64,000 nucleotides of DNA from Sphingobium sp. (GCA_035196065.1 CP136575.1:711001-775000); one strand, 5' to 3'; positions 1 through 8,293 are shown, counted from the first letter of the stretch. Numbers and translations: made by a program. Notes: generated by a model not told the origin, from the sequence alone.

Positions 1-266
1 TGAACGACAGAAGCGCCGCTATCTTGCAGGACATTTTCAAAATAGGTCGGCTGTGCGACCACATCGGGTCGCCCATTGGCCTTTGCCAGCGGAACGCCCT
101 CGTTGATCGCCTTTTGGCCTTCGCGTGCAGCCGTCAGATTCGGGTTGCTTTGATATGCTGCCAGCAACGCATCGCGCAGCGTTTCTGCCATTGCCGGTGA
201 TGCTATCACCGCCGATGCGGCGAGCAGCAGGGCAACGGATTTCACCTTTGCGGGTGCGTTCTTCAA
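1..266 (-). CDS. tolC: TolC-family outer membrane efflux protein, N-terminus only (runs off the window)
   Basis: Only the first ~88 codons are present. They encode a cleavable signal peptide (hydrophobic LLLAASAVIASPAMA, predicted cut after AMA) followed by ETLRDALLAAYQSNPNL, the typical mature start of TolC-type trimeric outer membrane channels for type I secretion and RND efflux. I chose the TTG at 266 because it overlaps the stop of the upstream gene (TTGA), which suggests translational coupling; a GTG seven codons further in is an alternative. The gene follows pcm on the same strand. The rest of the protein cannot be judged. Confidence 0.8.
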   Translation of the reverse strand, partial: MKNAPAKVKSVALLLAASAVIASPAMAETLRDALLAAYQSNPNLTAAREGQKAINEGVPLAKANGRPDVVAQPTYFENVLQDSGASVV

Positions 267-907
267 AATACAAATTCCTTCGCGCGTTCAAAACCCGGCA
301 GGGCCGCAACTTCAAGATCCGCAAGATTGCGCAGCGCGACATGCCCACCCAGCTTCACGCCGGTAGCGAGCCGGGTGACGGCTCCTTCAATGAGGCCCGT
401 CACTATGCGTCCGCCCTCGCCCAGTTGGTCCAGCAAGGCAGCCGGCAATTGTTCAACCGCGCCGTCGATGAGGATCAGGCTGTAAGGGCCGTGATCGGGC
501 GCACCGGCTTGCATCGGGCCTTCAACAAGAGTGATGCCGGGGACATTCGTACGGGCTTGCGCCGCCAATTGCGCGTCATCTTCTACAGCGACAAGTTCGC
601 TTCCTTGCCCATTCAAAAGGGCGGCAAGATAGCCGGGGCCGGTGCCGACCAACAAAATGCTGTCGGTTGGGGTGATGTCGGCTGCCTGCAACATTTGCCC
701 GTTGGCGAGCGGCGGATTGAGCATCCGATTGCCGGTCAGCGGTACCGAACGATCCATATAGGCAATGGCGGCTTTTTCGTCCGGGAGGAATTTTTCGCGC
801 TCGGTCGCCCCCATTGCGGCGATGATCCATGGTTCGATCACGCCATTGGTGCGCAACTGGCTGTCCACCATATTCTGGCGCATTTGGGCAAACTGCGTTG
901 AATTCAT
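263..907 (-). CDS. pcm: Protein-L-isoaspartate O-methyltransferase
   Basis: The 214-residue protein has the PCMT layout: an N-terminal MVDSQLRTNGV segment, a substrate-side motif around VPLTGNRMLNPP, then a SAM-binding Rossmann core beginning SILLVGTGPGYLAALL (about residues 83-98) and an acidic VAVEDD strand end. The family methylates isoaspartate in damaged proteins from SAM. The usual glycine-rich motif I is slightly changed (GTGPGY), as in the shorter alphaproteobacterial versions that sit before tolC, so enzymatic activity is likely but not certain. It overlaps the start of the tolC-like gene by four bases and probably forms an operon with it. Confidence 0.85.
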   Translation of the reverse strand: MNSTQFAQMRQNMVDSQLRTNGVIEPWIIAAMGATEREKFLPDEKAAIAYMDRSVPLTGNRMLNPPLANGQMLQAADITPTDSILLVGTGPGYLAALLNGQGSELVAVEDDAQLAAQARTNVPGITLVEGPMQAGAPDHGPYSLILIDGAVEQLPAALLDQLGEGGRIVTGLIEGAVTRLATGVKLGGHVALRNLADLEVAALPGFERAKEFVF

Positions 908-1145
908 CTACTTTTCCGACTTTTAAGCGCTTGGGTTGCTTGATCGCATCACTGTATTGCGCAGGCAATACAGGAAATCGACTCTTCTTCTAGTCCGGCG
1001 CGGCTGAAAGGCCAAGCCGGTTTCAGACGAAAACCTGTTTTCACTCCGCAAAAGGCAACATTCCGTTCAAAAGCCGATTGCATAAGCCCCCTCCAGCCGC
1101 TAGGGCGCTCGCCTTACCACCGGCGGCAAGATCGCCGCCGCGCGA

Positions 1146-1219
1146 GGCCCGATGGCGGAGTGGTTACGCAGAGGACTGCAAATCCTTGCACGCCGGTTCG
1201 ATTCCGGCTCGGGCCTCCA
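1146..1219 (+). tRNA. tRNA-Cys (GCA)
   Basis: A full 74-nt cloverleaf can be drawn. The acceptor stem GGCCCGA pairs with TCGGGCC, followed by discriminator T and an encoded CCA. The D arm is GCG/CGC, the anticodon stem GAGGA/TCCTT holds loop CTGCAAA (anticodon GCA), and the T arm GCCGG-TTCGATT-CCGGC is perfect. It lies between pcm and the sulfatase operon; no integrase is next to it. Confidence 0.95.
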
Positions 1220-1257
1220 CTTCACCTCCCAAAAGATACTATACCCTACGCTGCCGG

Positions 1258-2886
1258 TCAGTTGGCCCAGTAGACATATTCCTGATCCTTGCGCCAAGGC
1301 GCGTTGAGCGGAACGTCGACGCGGATCGGTGCTTCCAGCAGTCCGGGCCATAATGGTTTGGGCAGGCCGGCATTTTGTTCCTCGATCATTCGGCGCATCA
1401 TGGCTACGCGTTCGGGTTCCTGCGCAGCCAGGTTCCTCTGTTCGGTGGGGTCGATCGCCAGATTGTAGAGCCAGACCTTGTTGGGCCGCTTGGCGACCTG
1501 CAGCTTCCAGTCGCCAGCGCGTACAACGCGATAGTCGCCCGATCGCCAGAAGGTGATCTCGCGCCGCTCTTTGGGATTGAACAGGTTATAGCTGTCCATC
1601 TTGCGGTCGCTCGGCACCTCCGCCCCCGCGGCCGCAGCGATTGTCGCGAACATGTCGAGATGCTGGGCGACGTCGGGGCGGGTTGTGCCAGCTGGGATCG
1701 TCGCTGGCCAACGCATCAGCAACGGCACGCGAATGCCACCTTCAAAAAAGGTGCCCTTATATCCCCGATAAGGCTTATTATGGTCGGCAATCCCTGTGTA
1801 CCAAGCGCCGCCATTGTCGCTGGTAAAGATCACCAGCGTATTTTGGTCGAGCCCCGTGGCCTTCAGTTTCGCCAATATGTCACCGATCCGACGATCGAGC
1901 TGGCGGACCATTGCGCCATAGACGCGCTGGGTGTGATCCTTGATCTGCGGCAGCGCGTCATAGTCCGATTTCAGCGCCTGCAGCGGTGTGTGCGGCGCAT
2001 TATAAGCAAGATACATGAAGAAGGGCCGGTTCTTGTTGGCCTCGATCGCGGCGAGCGCATTGTCCGTGAAATAGTCGGTCATATGCCCCTTGGGCCGAAA
2101 GCGGCCGCTGTCGCCCCAATAAACGGCATAAGGAAGGTTGGGCCAAAGGAAGCGGTCGATCGGATCCCAAGGAAGCTTCGCATTGACCACGTCCGGATTG
2201 TCGGGATTCAGGAACATGCCGCCACCGGCGCGAAGGCCAAGGCTTTCATCAAAGCCCTGTGATGTGGGACGCAGCGGTTTCGATTCGCCCAGATGCCATT
2301 TGCCGATGTGAATATTGTGATAGCCGCGGGTCTTCAGCACCTCCGAAATCATGATTTGATCTGCGGGTACGCCCTGGTCGGGATAGTCGGGCAGGTCGCG
2401 GTTCAATTCCTTGTGATAGATTATCGGATAGGGGGCATTGCCGCCCTGGTGGGCAAGATTTGAGGCGAAGGCTGCCGGAACCGCAGTAAATTCAAAACCG
2501 AAACGCGTCGGATAGCGCCCGGTCATCAGCGCCGCGCGCGAGGGCGAGCAGGTCGCATTGGCGGCATAGCCATTTGCGAAGCTAACACCCTCTTTGGCAA
2601 TGGAATCGATATTGGGCGTCGGCACCGCACCTTTGGCAACGCCGCCGCCATAAAGGCTGATGTCATTAACGCCGAGATCATCGACCACGATAAGGATGAC
2701 ATTGGGCGGCCGCTTGCCCTGCGGTGCGGTCGCCGGCCCTTGGCTCCAGGCAATCGGGCGATTGTCTGCAATGGGTTCCCGCCATTCGCTGATGATACCG
2801 GGAAGGTAGATTTTATACTGTTGAAAACCGAGATAGCCTAGGCCGCCCAACACTGCCAATGCTGCGATCCATTTTAGCTTCGTCAT
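1258..2886 (-). CDS. Membrane-anchored type I sulfatase (arylsulfatase)
   Basis: The 542-residue protein belongs to the alkaline phosphatase/sulfatase superfamily. An N-terminal hydrophobic helix (residues ~5-22) acts as signal anchor, placing the enzyme in the periplasm. Metal-binding aspartates appear in NVILIVVDDLG (~62-72). The CSPSRAALMTGR signature (~113-124) carries the cysteine that a formylglycine-generating enzyme turns into the catalytic aldehyde. Further family motifs are GKWHLG and TSDNGG. It hydrolyses a sulfate ester of unknown substrate. The ATG at 2886 overlaps the upstream stop (ATGA), so I prefer it to the longer frame that starts at 2934. It is the last gene of a five-gene minus-strand unit beginning at 4646, and a candidate maturase lies at 5379. 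Confidence 0.9.
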   Translation of the reverse strand: MTKLKWIAALAVLGGLGYLGFQQYKIYLPGIISEWREPIADNRPIAWSQGPATAPQGKRPPNVILIVVDDLGVNDISLYGGGVAKGAVPTPNIDSIAKEGVSFANGYAANATCSPSRAALMTGRYPTRFGFEFTAVPAAFASNLAHQGGNAPYPIIYHKELNRDLPDYPDQGVPADQIMISEVLKTRGYHNIHIGKWHLGESKPLRPTSQGFDESLGLRAGGGMFLNPDNPDVVNAKLPWDPIDRFLWPNLPYAVYWGDSGRFRPKGHMTDYFTDNALAAIEANKNRPFFMYLAYNAPHTPLQALKSDYDALPQIKDHTQRVYGAMVRQLDRRIGDILAKLKATGLDQNTLVIFTSDNGGAWYTGIADHNKPYRGYKGTFFEGGIRVPLLMRWPATIPAGTTRPDVAQHLDMFATIAAAAGAEVPSDRKMDSYNLFNPKERREITFWRSGDYRVVRAGDWKLQVAKRPNKVWLYNLAIDPTEQRNLAAQEPERVAMMRRMIEEQNAGLPKPLWPGLLEAPIRVDVPLNAPWRKDQEYVYWAN

Positions 2887-3341
2887 GTAGGACTCTCCGA
2901 CTGGCGAAGGCTCGATCGCTGCAGCGCGAGCCAAAGAAACAGCAAGATCACAGGCAGTGAAACCAGGCTGGCATAATGTTCCGGCGGGTGGTGGCCGCTG
3001 ACGGGTACATGCATCACCCAGCCGGACCAGCTGAGTAATATGCGTTCAAGCAAACTGACAAGCAGAAAGAGCGGCACCAGCGACCGGTAACGCAGTGCGA
3101 CCACCAGTGTGACAATGCCGTGCGCAATCTGGGTTGCGCCGGCCCAAGCAAACATCCCGAAAATCATTGCCGGGTTGTCGCCAAGGTCCAGTCCCGCAAT
3201 GGTGCCCGCGCCGCCATCGGGGAGGAAAGAGTGGATCATGCCTGGAACAATCCAGGCAACTCCGTAAATGGCTAGAAACCAGGCCGCATAGCGTGAGCCT
3301 TGATATTGATCATTGGTGCTCGGCGGCAGGAAGGTGCGCAT
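2883..3341 (-). CDS. Small integral membrane protein, unknown function
   Basis: About 152 residues with four predicted membrane helices: WFLAIYGVAWIVPGMIHSFL, a segment around MIFGMFAWAGATQIAHGI, LVPLFLLVSLLERILL, and a final VILLFLWLALQ. I recognise no family with confidence. A Shine-Dalgarno-like GGGGAG lies eight bases before the ATG at 3341; an upstream ATG at 3362 is possible. It sits between another small membrane protein and the sulfatase, overlapping the latter by four bases, so it is probably co-translated with it and may serve the same uptake or membrane process. Confidence 0.65.
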   Translation of the reverse strand: MRTFLPPSTNDQYQGSRYAAWFLAIYGVAWIVPGMIHSFLPDGGAGTIAGLDLGDNPAMIFGMFAWAGATQIAHGIVTLVVALRYRSLVPLFLLVSLLERILLSWSGWVMHVPVSGHHPPEHYASLVSLPVILLFLWLALQRSSLRQSESPT

Positions 3342-3365
3342 CCCCAAAACTCCCCACTCCATATT

Positions 3366-3761
3366 TTATGAATCTATGTTCCGTCCGGCCGCGAACATGA
3401 TGACCCAGCCACTGGCCATTATGGTCGCTGCAAAAGCGACCAACCAGCCAGCCATTCCGAACAAGCCTGCCGCTGCGCCATAATAAAGCAACGCAAAAAA
3501 TAGCGACCCGCCAAGCAAAAAAGCCGGCGCATGGCGCGCGGCTTCTGCCCCGACATTCATGAAGGTGGCGCAGGCAATACTGGCCATACTGTGCATGAAC
3601 TGAACTTGGGCGCCAAGCCGCACGAGCGGCGAAATATGCTCAGGAAGATGCGCTGAGAGAATAAGCGCGATGGTGGATATGAGCGCATTGATCGTGGCAA
3701 GCCGCATCCATAACCGCCGGCTCCAGCCTATCTTTTGAGGTCCCTTCACCGGCGTGGTCAT
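3366..3761 (-). CDS. Small integral membrane protein, unknown function
   Basis: This 131-residue protein has four hydrophobic segments: ATINALISTIALILSAHL, a segment near MHSMASIACATFM, LLGGSLFFALLYYGAAAGLF and WLVAFAATIMASGWVIMFAA. The topology resembles the DUF423 kind of four-helix inner membrane protein, but I would not assign it. Its ATG at 3761 overlaps the stop of the preceding DUF1330-like gene (ATGA), marking tight coupling inside the sulfatase operon. Confidence 0.65.
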   Translation of the reverse strand: MTTPVKGPQKIGWSRRLWMRLATINALISTIALILSAHLPEHISPLVRLGAQVQFMHSMASIACATFMNVGAEAARHAPAFLLGGSLFFALLYYGAAAGLFGMAGWLVAFAATIMASGWVIMFAAGRNIDS

Positions 3762-4390
3762 GTGCCACACGTCAACAGTGCGATATGTGCCAGCGCGGCC
3801 AGAAGCGCCAGAATTAGAGCCACAGTCACCCGCGGGCTCACATATAGGGACAGGACTCGCTGCGTCGGGAAAGAAAATGTGGCCAAAGTGCCGAGCAGTT
3901 TGTCCGGATGGCCCTCCATGAAAGATGGGTCCATCACCAGCTTCATCATGTCGCGCCGGCTGCGGTAACGCATCAGGCCGAAGATGGTCCAGTTGGGATC
4001 CGCCTCGGTATTCCACGCATCGATATAGCCACCCACCTTGCGTCCGATCATGCCCGGATGGCCGCCATTGCGGAACAGCACGGGCATGAAGCGCTTGGAA
4101 TAGCGTTTGAGCAGTTCAAAGCCTTGCACCATCTCCCCGCTCTTTGGGTCTTCTACCTGCTCCATTTGCGCTTTGACCAAATTCAGCATCACAAATTCGC
4201 GGCCGTCATCTGCCTCCAGAAATGCGCGCATGATATCGATGCTGTTCCCGGTTCCTTCAAAACGGCCTGCCAGTTGGCCAAGAAGTGCGTCAATCTCCGC
4301 AGGCTTTAGCGGGCCCGACCAATTATCATACCAGAGCCGGAATGCCACATAAGCCAGCAGGGCCGCGCCCCATATGATCCAGACTGTCAT
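3758..4390 (-). CDS. DUF1330-like domain protein with flanking membrane helices
   Basis: The 210-residue protein starts with a membrane helix (MTVWIIWGAALLAYVAFRLW) and ends with another (VTVALILALLAALAHIALL). Between them lies a soluble ferredoxin-like domain with GREFVMLNLVK, the core strand motif of DUF1330 and related dimeric alpha-beta barrel proteins. The later part, FGLMRYRSRRDMMKLVMDPSF, matches the equivalent strand and helix of the stand-alone DUF1330 protein at 9249-9659. Its biochemical role is unknown. It is the second gene of the operon, five bases after the Cys-rich secreted protein, and overlaps the next gene by four bases. Confidence 0.7.
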   Translation of the reverse strand: MTVWIIWGAALLAYVAFRLWYDNWSGPLKPAEIDALLGQLAGRFEGTGNSIDIMRAFLEADDGREFVMLNLVKAQMEQVEDPKSGEMVQGFELLKRYSKRFMPVLFRNGGHPGMIGRKVGGYIDAWNTEADPNWTIFGLMRYRSRRDMMKLVMDPSFMEGHPDKLLGTLATFSFPTQRVLSLYVSPRVTVALILALLAALAHIALLTCGT

Positions 4391-4394
4391 GTCT

Positions 4395-4646
4395 TTAGCT
4401 ATCCTTCTTCTTTGCGCGCTCGGCATCGCGCCGCGCCTTTGCCGCTGCTTGGCAGCCAGGTGACGTTTTTTTGATATTCTTGACGAGACAGGCGCGAACC
4501 TTTTCGCGGCTAAAACTTGCCAGTTCGGCCGAGCAAAATTGGCGGATGTCCGCCATGCATGCTTCGCGCACATTGTCCTGCGCCGACAACGGCGCAGCAA
4601 ATGCCAGCACCGCCATTGCCCCCCAGATGATCACCGCTTTTGCCAT
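4395..4646 (-). CDS. Small secreted cysteine-containing protein (Cys-rich GLG1-like repeat)
   Basis: An 83-residue protein with a clear signal peptide (MAKAVIIWGAMAVLAFAAPLSA). The mature part, DNVREACMADIRQFCS...VRACLVKN...GCQAA, carries four cysteines spaced as in the short eukaryote-type cysteine-rich GLG1 repeat also found in bacterial exported proteins. It ends in a basic and charged tail. A strong ribosome site (GGGAGGAG) lies about ten bases before the ATG. It is the first gene of the sulfatase operon and diverges from a TetR gene, with a palindrome between them. The function is unknown. Confidence 0.7.
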   Translation of the reverse strand: MAKAVIIWGAMAVLAFAAPLSAQDNVREACMADIRQFCSAELASFSREKVRACLVKNIKKTSPGCQAAAKARRDAERAKKKDS

Positions 4647-4680
4647 CCTCGTCTCCTCCCGACAGATTGGCGGAATATTA

Positions 4681-4699
4681 TTGGCACTAATTATGCCAA
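4681..4699. promoter_or_regulatory. Palindromic operator candidate, copy 1 (TGGCA-N7-TGCCA)
   Basis: TTGGCACTAATTATGCCAA is an inverted repeat centred between the divergent sulfatase operon (start 4646) and tetR (start 4762). The same 5-7-5 palindrome with AT-rich flanks recurs at 8310-8326 and 13541-13557, each time in front of a catabolic gene. The adjacent TetR protein is the simplest candidate ligand. Confidence 0.65.
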
Positions 4700-4761
4700 A
4701 ATATATTTGCAATCGCTTTTGTTGCTTGCGCCAAGGGCTGTTTGCCGCAAAATACAGGTTC

Positions 4762-5382
4762 ATGACCAAGGCTTCGCACAATATGGCATCACGCTCGAAC
4801 GCGCCTCTGGCCGATGGTCGGCGCGAACGGAGCCGATCCAGCCGGAGCAAGATCGTTGCAGCGATGCTGGATCTGGTCGGCAAGGGCGATGTTGCGCCCA
4901 GCGCTGCGCGCGTTGCCGAGGTGGCGGGCGTTGGCCTGCGTTCGGTCTTCCGTCACTTTGACGACATGGATGAGCTATACCGAGAGATGGGCGGCGTCAT
5001 CGAGGCTCAGGTGATGCCCATCATCCTTCAGGCCCCCTCGGGCGCCAGTTGGAAGGAAAAACTTCTCGATATTGCTGACAGGCGGGCGACGGTCTTTGAA
5101 ACGATCCTGCCCTTCAGGATTTCGGGCAACCTCAAACGATTCCAGTCGCCTTATCTGATGCAGGATTATCGACGGATGCTGCGGCTCGAAACCGAGATCA
5201 TAGAGGCACATTTGCCTGCATCGGTAAAGGCAGATGTCACAGGAGCGCATAGCCTTAATGTCATCCTGAGCTTTCAGACTTGGCGACTGTTGCGTCACGA
5301 TCAGTCGCTGACCGTTGAAGATGCCAAGGCCGTTGTGCGACGTTTGCTGAACGATGTTCTGGCCGGAATGCCAGAAGAATGA
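4762..5382 (+). CDS. TetR/AcrR-family transcriptional regulator
   Basis: This 206-residue protein has an N-terminal helix-turn-helix (SRSKIVAAMLDLVGKGD...AARVAEVAGVGLRSVFRHF, about residues 27-66) and an all-helical ligand domain. The turn sequence VGLRSVFRHFDD is the TetR recognition helix region. The ATG at 4762 was chosen because upstream codons fall inside the divergent gene. It is transcribed away from the sulfatase operon across a palindrome, the usual arrangement for an autoregulated repressor. Its stop overlaps the start of the FGE-like gene, so both are probably one unit. The inducer is unknown; the pathway suggests a hydrophobic halogenated or sulfated compound (inference). Confidence 0.85.
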   Translation: MTKASHNMASRSNAPLADGRRERSRSSRSKIVAAMLDLVGKGDVAPSAARVAEVAGVGLRSVFRHFDDMDELYREMGGVIEAQVMPIILQAPSGASWKEKLLDIADRRATVFETILPFRISGNLKRFQSPYLMQDYRRMLRLETEIIEAHLPASVKADVTGAHSLNVILSFQTWRLLRHDQSLTVEDAKAVVRRLLNDVLAGMPEE

Positions 5383-6296
5383 TGCAGCGACTGTCGCTTG
5401 CTTTCAGCTTGCTGGTGCTACTGTCTGCATGCGGTGATGCATCGGTTCCGGCTGGAAGATCATGTACCGCGTTGCCTGACAAAACAATGCAATGGATCCC
5501 CGACGGTCGCTTTACCATGGGCGCTGACCCGCAATACCCCGAGGAGGGACCGCCACGCGAGGTTGCGGTCGACGGCTTCTGGATGGCAACGCATGAGGTG
5601 ACCAACGCCGAATTTGCAGCCTTTGTGAAGGCCACCGGTTATAAGACCATGGCGGAGCGCGATCCTCCGCCGCTTCCCGGTGCGCCGCCCGAAATGCTCC
5701 AGCCCGGCTCGGCAGTGTTTACCGTGCCGACGGCGGAAAATAACAGCTGGTGGCGCTGGGAGGTTGGCGCACAATGGCGGCATCCGTCCGGGCGGGACAG
5801 CGCAATTGCGGGCGAAGATGCAATGCCCGTCGTGCAGATCGCCTATCAGGATGCGCAGGCCTATGCGCAATGGGCGGGGATGGAATTGCCGAGCGAGGAA
5901 CAGTGGGAATATGCTGCCCGGGGCGGTGCCCCTGCGCTTGCCGAGCCGCTCGACGAACAGGGCGGACCGCAGGCGAACTATTATCAGGGCGTATTTCCGC
6001 AGCGCGATATGGGCATTGATGGCTTTACCGGCCGTGCGCCGGTCGGCTGTTTCAAACCTAATGGCTATGGCCTTTACGACATGATCGGAAACGTCTGGGA
6101 ATGGACCAGTTCAGGCGGTGACAGGGCGGGCGCGATCGAGGCGGTCAATGTGATCAAAGGCGGGTCCTTCCTATGCGCCGCCAATTATTGCGCGCGCTAT
6201 CGGCCGGCTGCGCGGCAATTTCAGGAAAGGGGCCTAGGTACCGACCATATCGGGTTTCGGCTGGTGGATAATGTGAAGGCCGGACCCGGGCAATGA
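5379..6296 (+). CDS. Formylglycine-generating enzyme family lipoprotein (SUMF1/FGE)
   Basis: The 305-residue protein begins with a lipoprotein signal (LLVLLSAC, lipobox cysteine 18), followed by an FGE-sulfatase domain: MQWIPDGRFTMGAD, VDGFWMATHEVTNAEFAAF, LPSEEQWEYAARGG, GNVWEWTSS and GGSFLCAANYCARYRPAAR. The two cysteines C266 and C271 have the C-x4-C spacing of the copper-binding redox pair of true aerobic FGE, which many SUMF1 look-alikes lack. That favours a real sulfatase-activating oxidase that makes C-alpha-formylglycine. The lipoprotein signal would put it in the periplasm, unlike typical cytosolic bacterial FGE. It overlaps tetR by four bases and lies near two sulfatases with CSPSR and CSPTR motifs. 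Confidence 0.85.
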   Translation: MMQRLSLAFSLLVLLSACGDASVPAGRSCTALPDKTMQWIPDGRFTMGADPQYPEEGPPREVAVDGFWMATHEVTNAEFAAFVKATGYKTMAERDPPPLPGAPPEMLQPGSAVFTVPTAENNSWWRWEVGAQWRHPSGRDSAIAGEDAMPVVQIAYQDAQAYAQWAGMELPSEEQWEYAARGGAPALAEPLDEQGGPQANYYQGVFPQRDMGIDGFTGRAPVGCFKPNGYGLYDMIGNVWEWTSSGGDRAGAIEAVNVIKGGSFLCAANYCARYRPAARQFQERGLGTDHIGFRLVDNVKAGPGQ

Positions 6297-6355
6297 CGCT
6301 GCAAAGCCTGCCATTTCAGCAAAGCGCTTCGGCCTTATAGATTGACCTCGGCAGG

Positions 6356-6377
6356 AATTAGGGTATTTACCCTAATT
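6356..6377. promoter_or_regulatory. Perfect 22-bp palindrome upstream of the P450 gene
   Basis: AATTAGGGTA-TT-TACCCTAATT is a perfect inverted repeat ending 30 bases before the P450 ATG. It differs from the TGGCA-N7-TGCCA sites, so a different regulator probably reads it. The TetR protein encoded directly behind the P450 gene (7658) is the obvious candidate. Confidence 0.65.
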
Positions 6378-6407
6378 CGGTGAATCGAAGTTGAAAGGCC
6401 CTTGTCC

Positions 6408-7658
6408 ATGTCTGAAGCCACCATGCGCGACCGCAGCGAAGCCCCCGTTGACCCCTTCGACGTGTCACGGCCGGAGCTTTATGCCGAGGATCGCTGGCAA
6501 GAGCCGTTCCGCAAGTTGCGCGCGGAATCGCCGATCCATTATGTGCCCGAATCCGGTTTTGGCCCCTATTGGTCGGTCAGCACCTACAAGCCGATCGTGA
6601 AGATCGAGGCGCTGCCCAAGATCTTTTCGTCCGATTGGGAAAAGGGCGGCATTGCCATTTCGGGCGATCCCGCGCTGCTGGAACAGTATAACATGCGTGA
6701 GCCGATGTTCATTGCCATGGACCCGCCCAAACACACCGGCCAGCGCCGCACCGTCGCGCCCAGCTTTGGCCCCAGCGAAGTGGCGGCGATGAAGGCGGAA
6801 TGCGCGGCGCGCACCGGCGAAGTGCTTGATAGCCTGCCGATTGGGGAGCCGTTTGACTGGGTACAACGTGTTTCGATCGAACTTACGACGGGGATGCTCG
6901 CCAAGATCTTCGGCTTCCCCTGGGAACAGCGCCACAAGCTGACCGAATGGTCTGACTATGGCGGCGATGTCGAACTGACCAAATCGCCCGAAACGATCGA
7001 ACTCAGGCTCGCCAAGATGCAGGAAATGGGCATGGCCTTTGCCGCGCTGTGGCAGGAACGCATGGCCAATCCGGGCAAGGATCTGATCTCGGTCATGCTG
7101 CAATCCGATGCGATGCGCGAGATGGAGCCCGAGGAATTTATCGGCAACCTGATCCTGCTGATCGTGGGCGGGAATGATACCACCCGCAATTCGATGTCGG
7201 CCTATGCCTATGGTCTGTCGAAATTCCCCGAAGAGCGCGCCAAGCTGGAAGCCGATCCTTCGCTGATCCCCAATGCGGTGCAGGAACTGATCCGCTGGCA
7301 GACCCCGCTTTCGCACATGCGCCGTACAGTGACCGAGGATACCGAGGTTGACGGCGTGCAGATGAAGGCCGGCGACAAAGTGGTGATGTGGTACATTTCC
7401 GCAAACCGCGATGAGAGCGTGTTCCCCGATGGCGAAGCGATCAAGGTTGACCGCGAGAATGCGCGGCGGCATTTATCATTCGGTTATGGCATCCACCGCT
7501 GTGTCGGCGCCCGCGTCGCTGAACTGCAGCTGGTGACGCTCCTTGAAGAAATGGCTAAACGACGCTTGCGCGCCAATGTCATTGAGGAACCGGTGCGCGT
7601 CCCCGCTTGCTTCGTCCATGGTTATAAATCGCTGCTGGTCGAACTTTCGAAATATTGA
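6408..7658 (+). CDS. Cytochrome P450, CYP153-like
   Basis: The 416-residue soluble bacterial P450 has the I-helix oxygen-activation motif GGNDTTRNSMS, the ExxR-type helix ELIRWQTPLSHMRR, and the heme loop LSFGYGIHRCVGARVAE with the cysteine ligand near residue 365. The combination LLIVGGNDTTRNSMS, MWYISANRDE and ARRHLSFGYGIHRCVG is what I know from CYP153-type alkane and terpenoid hydroxylases, but the subfamily is inferred. It would need ferredoxin and ferredoxin reductase partners, which are not visible nearby. The ATG at 6408, with AAAGG upstream, is preferred to the TTG at 6402. The next tetR gene starts within its stop codon (TGATG). Confidence 0.9.
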   Translation: MSEATMRDRSEAPVDPFDVSRPELYAEDRWQEPFRKLRAESPIHYVPESGFGPYWSVSTYKPIVKIEALPKIFSSDWEKGGIAISGDPALLEQYNMREPMFIAMDPPKHTGQRRTVAPSFGPSEVAAMKAECAARTGEVLDSLPIGEPFDWVQRVSIELTTGMLAKIFGFPWEQRHKLTEWSDYGGDVELTKSPETIELRLAKMQEMGMAFAALWQERMANPGKDLISVMLQSDAMREMEPEEFIGNLILLIVGGNDTTRNSMSAYAYGLSKFPEERAKLEADPSLIPNAVQELIRWQTPLSHMRRTVTEDTEVDGVQMKAGDKVVMWYISANRDESVFPDGEAIKVDRENARRHLSFGYGIHRCVGARVAELQLVTLLEEMAKRRLRANVIEEPVRVPACFVHGYKSLLVELSKY

Positions 7659-8293
7659 TGAAGACCCGGGATCGGATTGTCGAGGCTGCGCGCGACCTGT
7701 TCAATTTGCAGGGCTATGGCGCGATAACGACAGCAACGCTCGCGGCGCATCTGGGGATTGCCGAAGGCAATCTCTGGTATCATTTCAAGACCAGGCGTGC
7801 GTTACTGGATGCGATTGCGGAGCAGTTTTCGAAAGCGATTGAGGCGCGGTTAGCTTTAAGGCCAGACAATGATCCTGTTGCCGCCTATGTCGTGCTTCTG
7901 CAAGCTATGATGGCTGAATTCCGTAGCTTTCGCTTCTTCTATCGCGATCAGCAATCCTATGGCGAGCATACAGACATTATTCGAAACCGTGCGCCGGACT
8001 GGATCGAACGCACCTATGTTCAAATCGAGACGCATCATGCTGCATTGGTCGATGCCCGCCTTCTCGAATGGCCCAAGGTTCAACTGCGCGATCTGGCCAT
8101 CAACGCCACCATCATCCTGCGCTATGGGCTGGAACATTATCGCGAACTTGGCGCGCCGACCGGCGAGGGAACCGGCGCTGTGCGCAGAACCTTACTACGG
8201 CACCTGACGCTGTTTGAACATGGCCTGACCTCAGAAGCCGCTGCGAAAATCCGCGACGCCATTGGCCAGATTGATGCGGCGCCTGTGCATTGA
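7658..8293 (+). CDS. TetR-family transcriptional regulator
   Basis: A 211-residue regulator whose first ~50 residues form the TetR helix-turn-helix (TRDRIVEAARDLFNLQGYGA...LAAHLGIAEGNLWYHFKTRRAL). The LGIAEGNLWYHF recognition helix is typical. The remaining helical domain would bind an effector. The ATG overlaps the P450 stop by one base, so the two are co-transcribed and probably autoregulated through the 22-bp palindrome at 6356-6377. It is followed by the dehalogenase promoter region containing a TGGCA-N7-TGCCA site. Confidence 0.85.
   Translation: MKTRDRIVEAARDLFNLQGYGAITTATLAAHLGIAEGNLWYHFKTRRALLDAIAEQFSKAIEARLALRPDNDPVAAYVVLLQAMMAEFRSFRFFYRDQQSYGEHTDIIRNRAPDWIERTYVQIETHHAALVDARLLEWPKVQLRDLAINATIILRYGLEHYRELGAPTGEGTGAVRRTLLRHLTLFEHGLTSEAAAKIRDAIGQIDAAPVH

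Noticed and set aside
125-901. Long plus-strand frame of 258 codons over pcm
   Set aside because: It is antisense to a clear isoaspartate methyltransferase and has no recognisable domain.
1146-1219. tRNA-Cys as an island insertion site
   Set aside because: No integrase or duplicated tRNA end is nearby; the recombinase at 59.5 kb is far away and does not point to it.
6465-7472. Long minus-strand frame of 335 codons over the P450 gene
   Set aside because: It mirrors the codon structure of the P450 gene, is rich in His/Arg/Gly, and matches no family.
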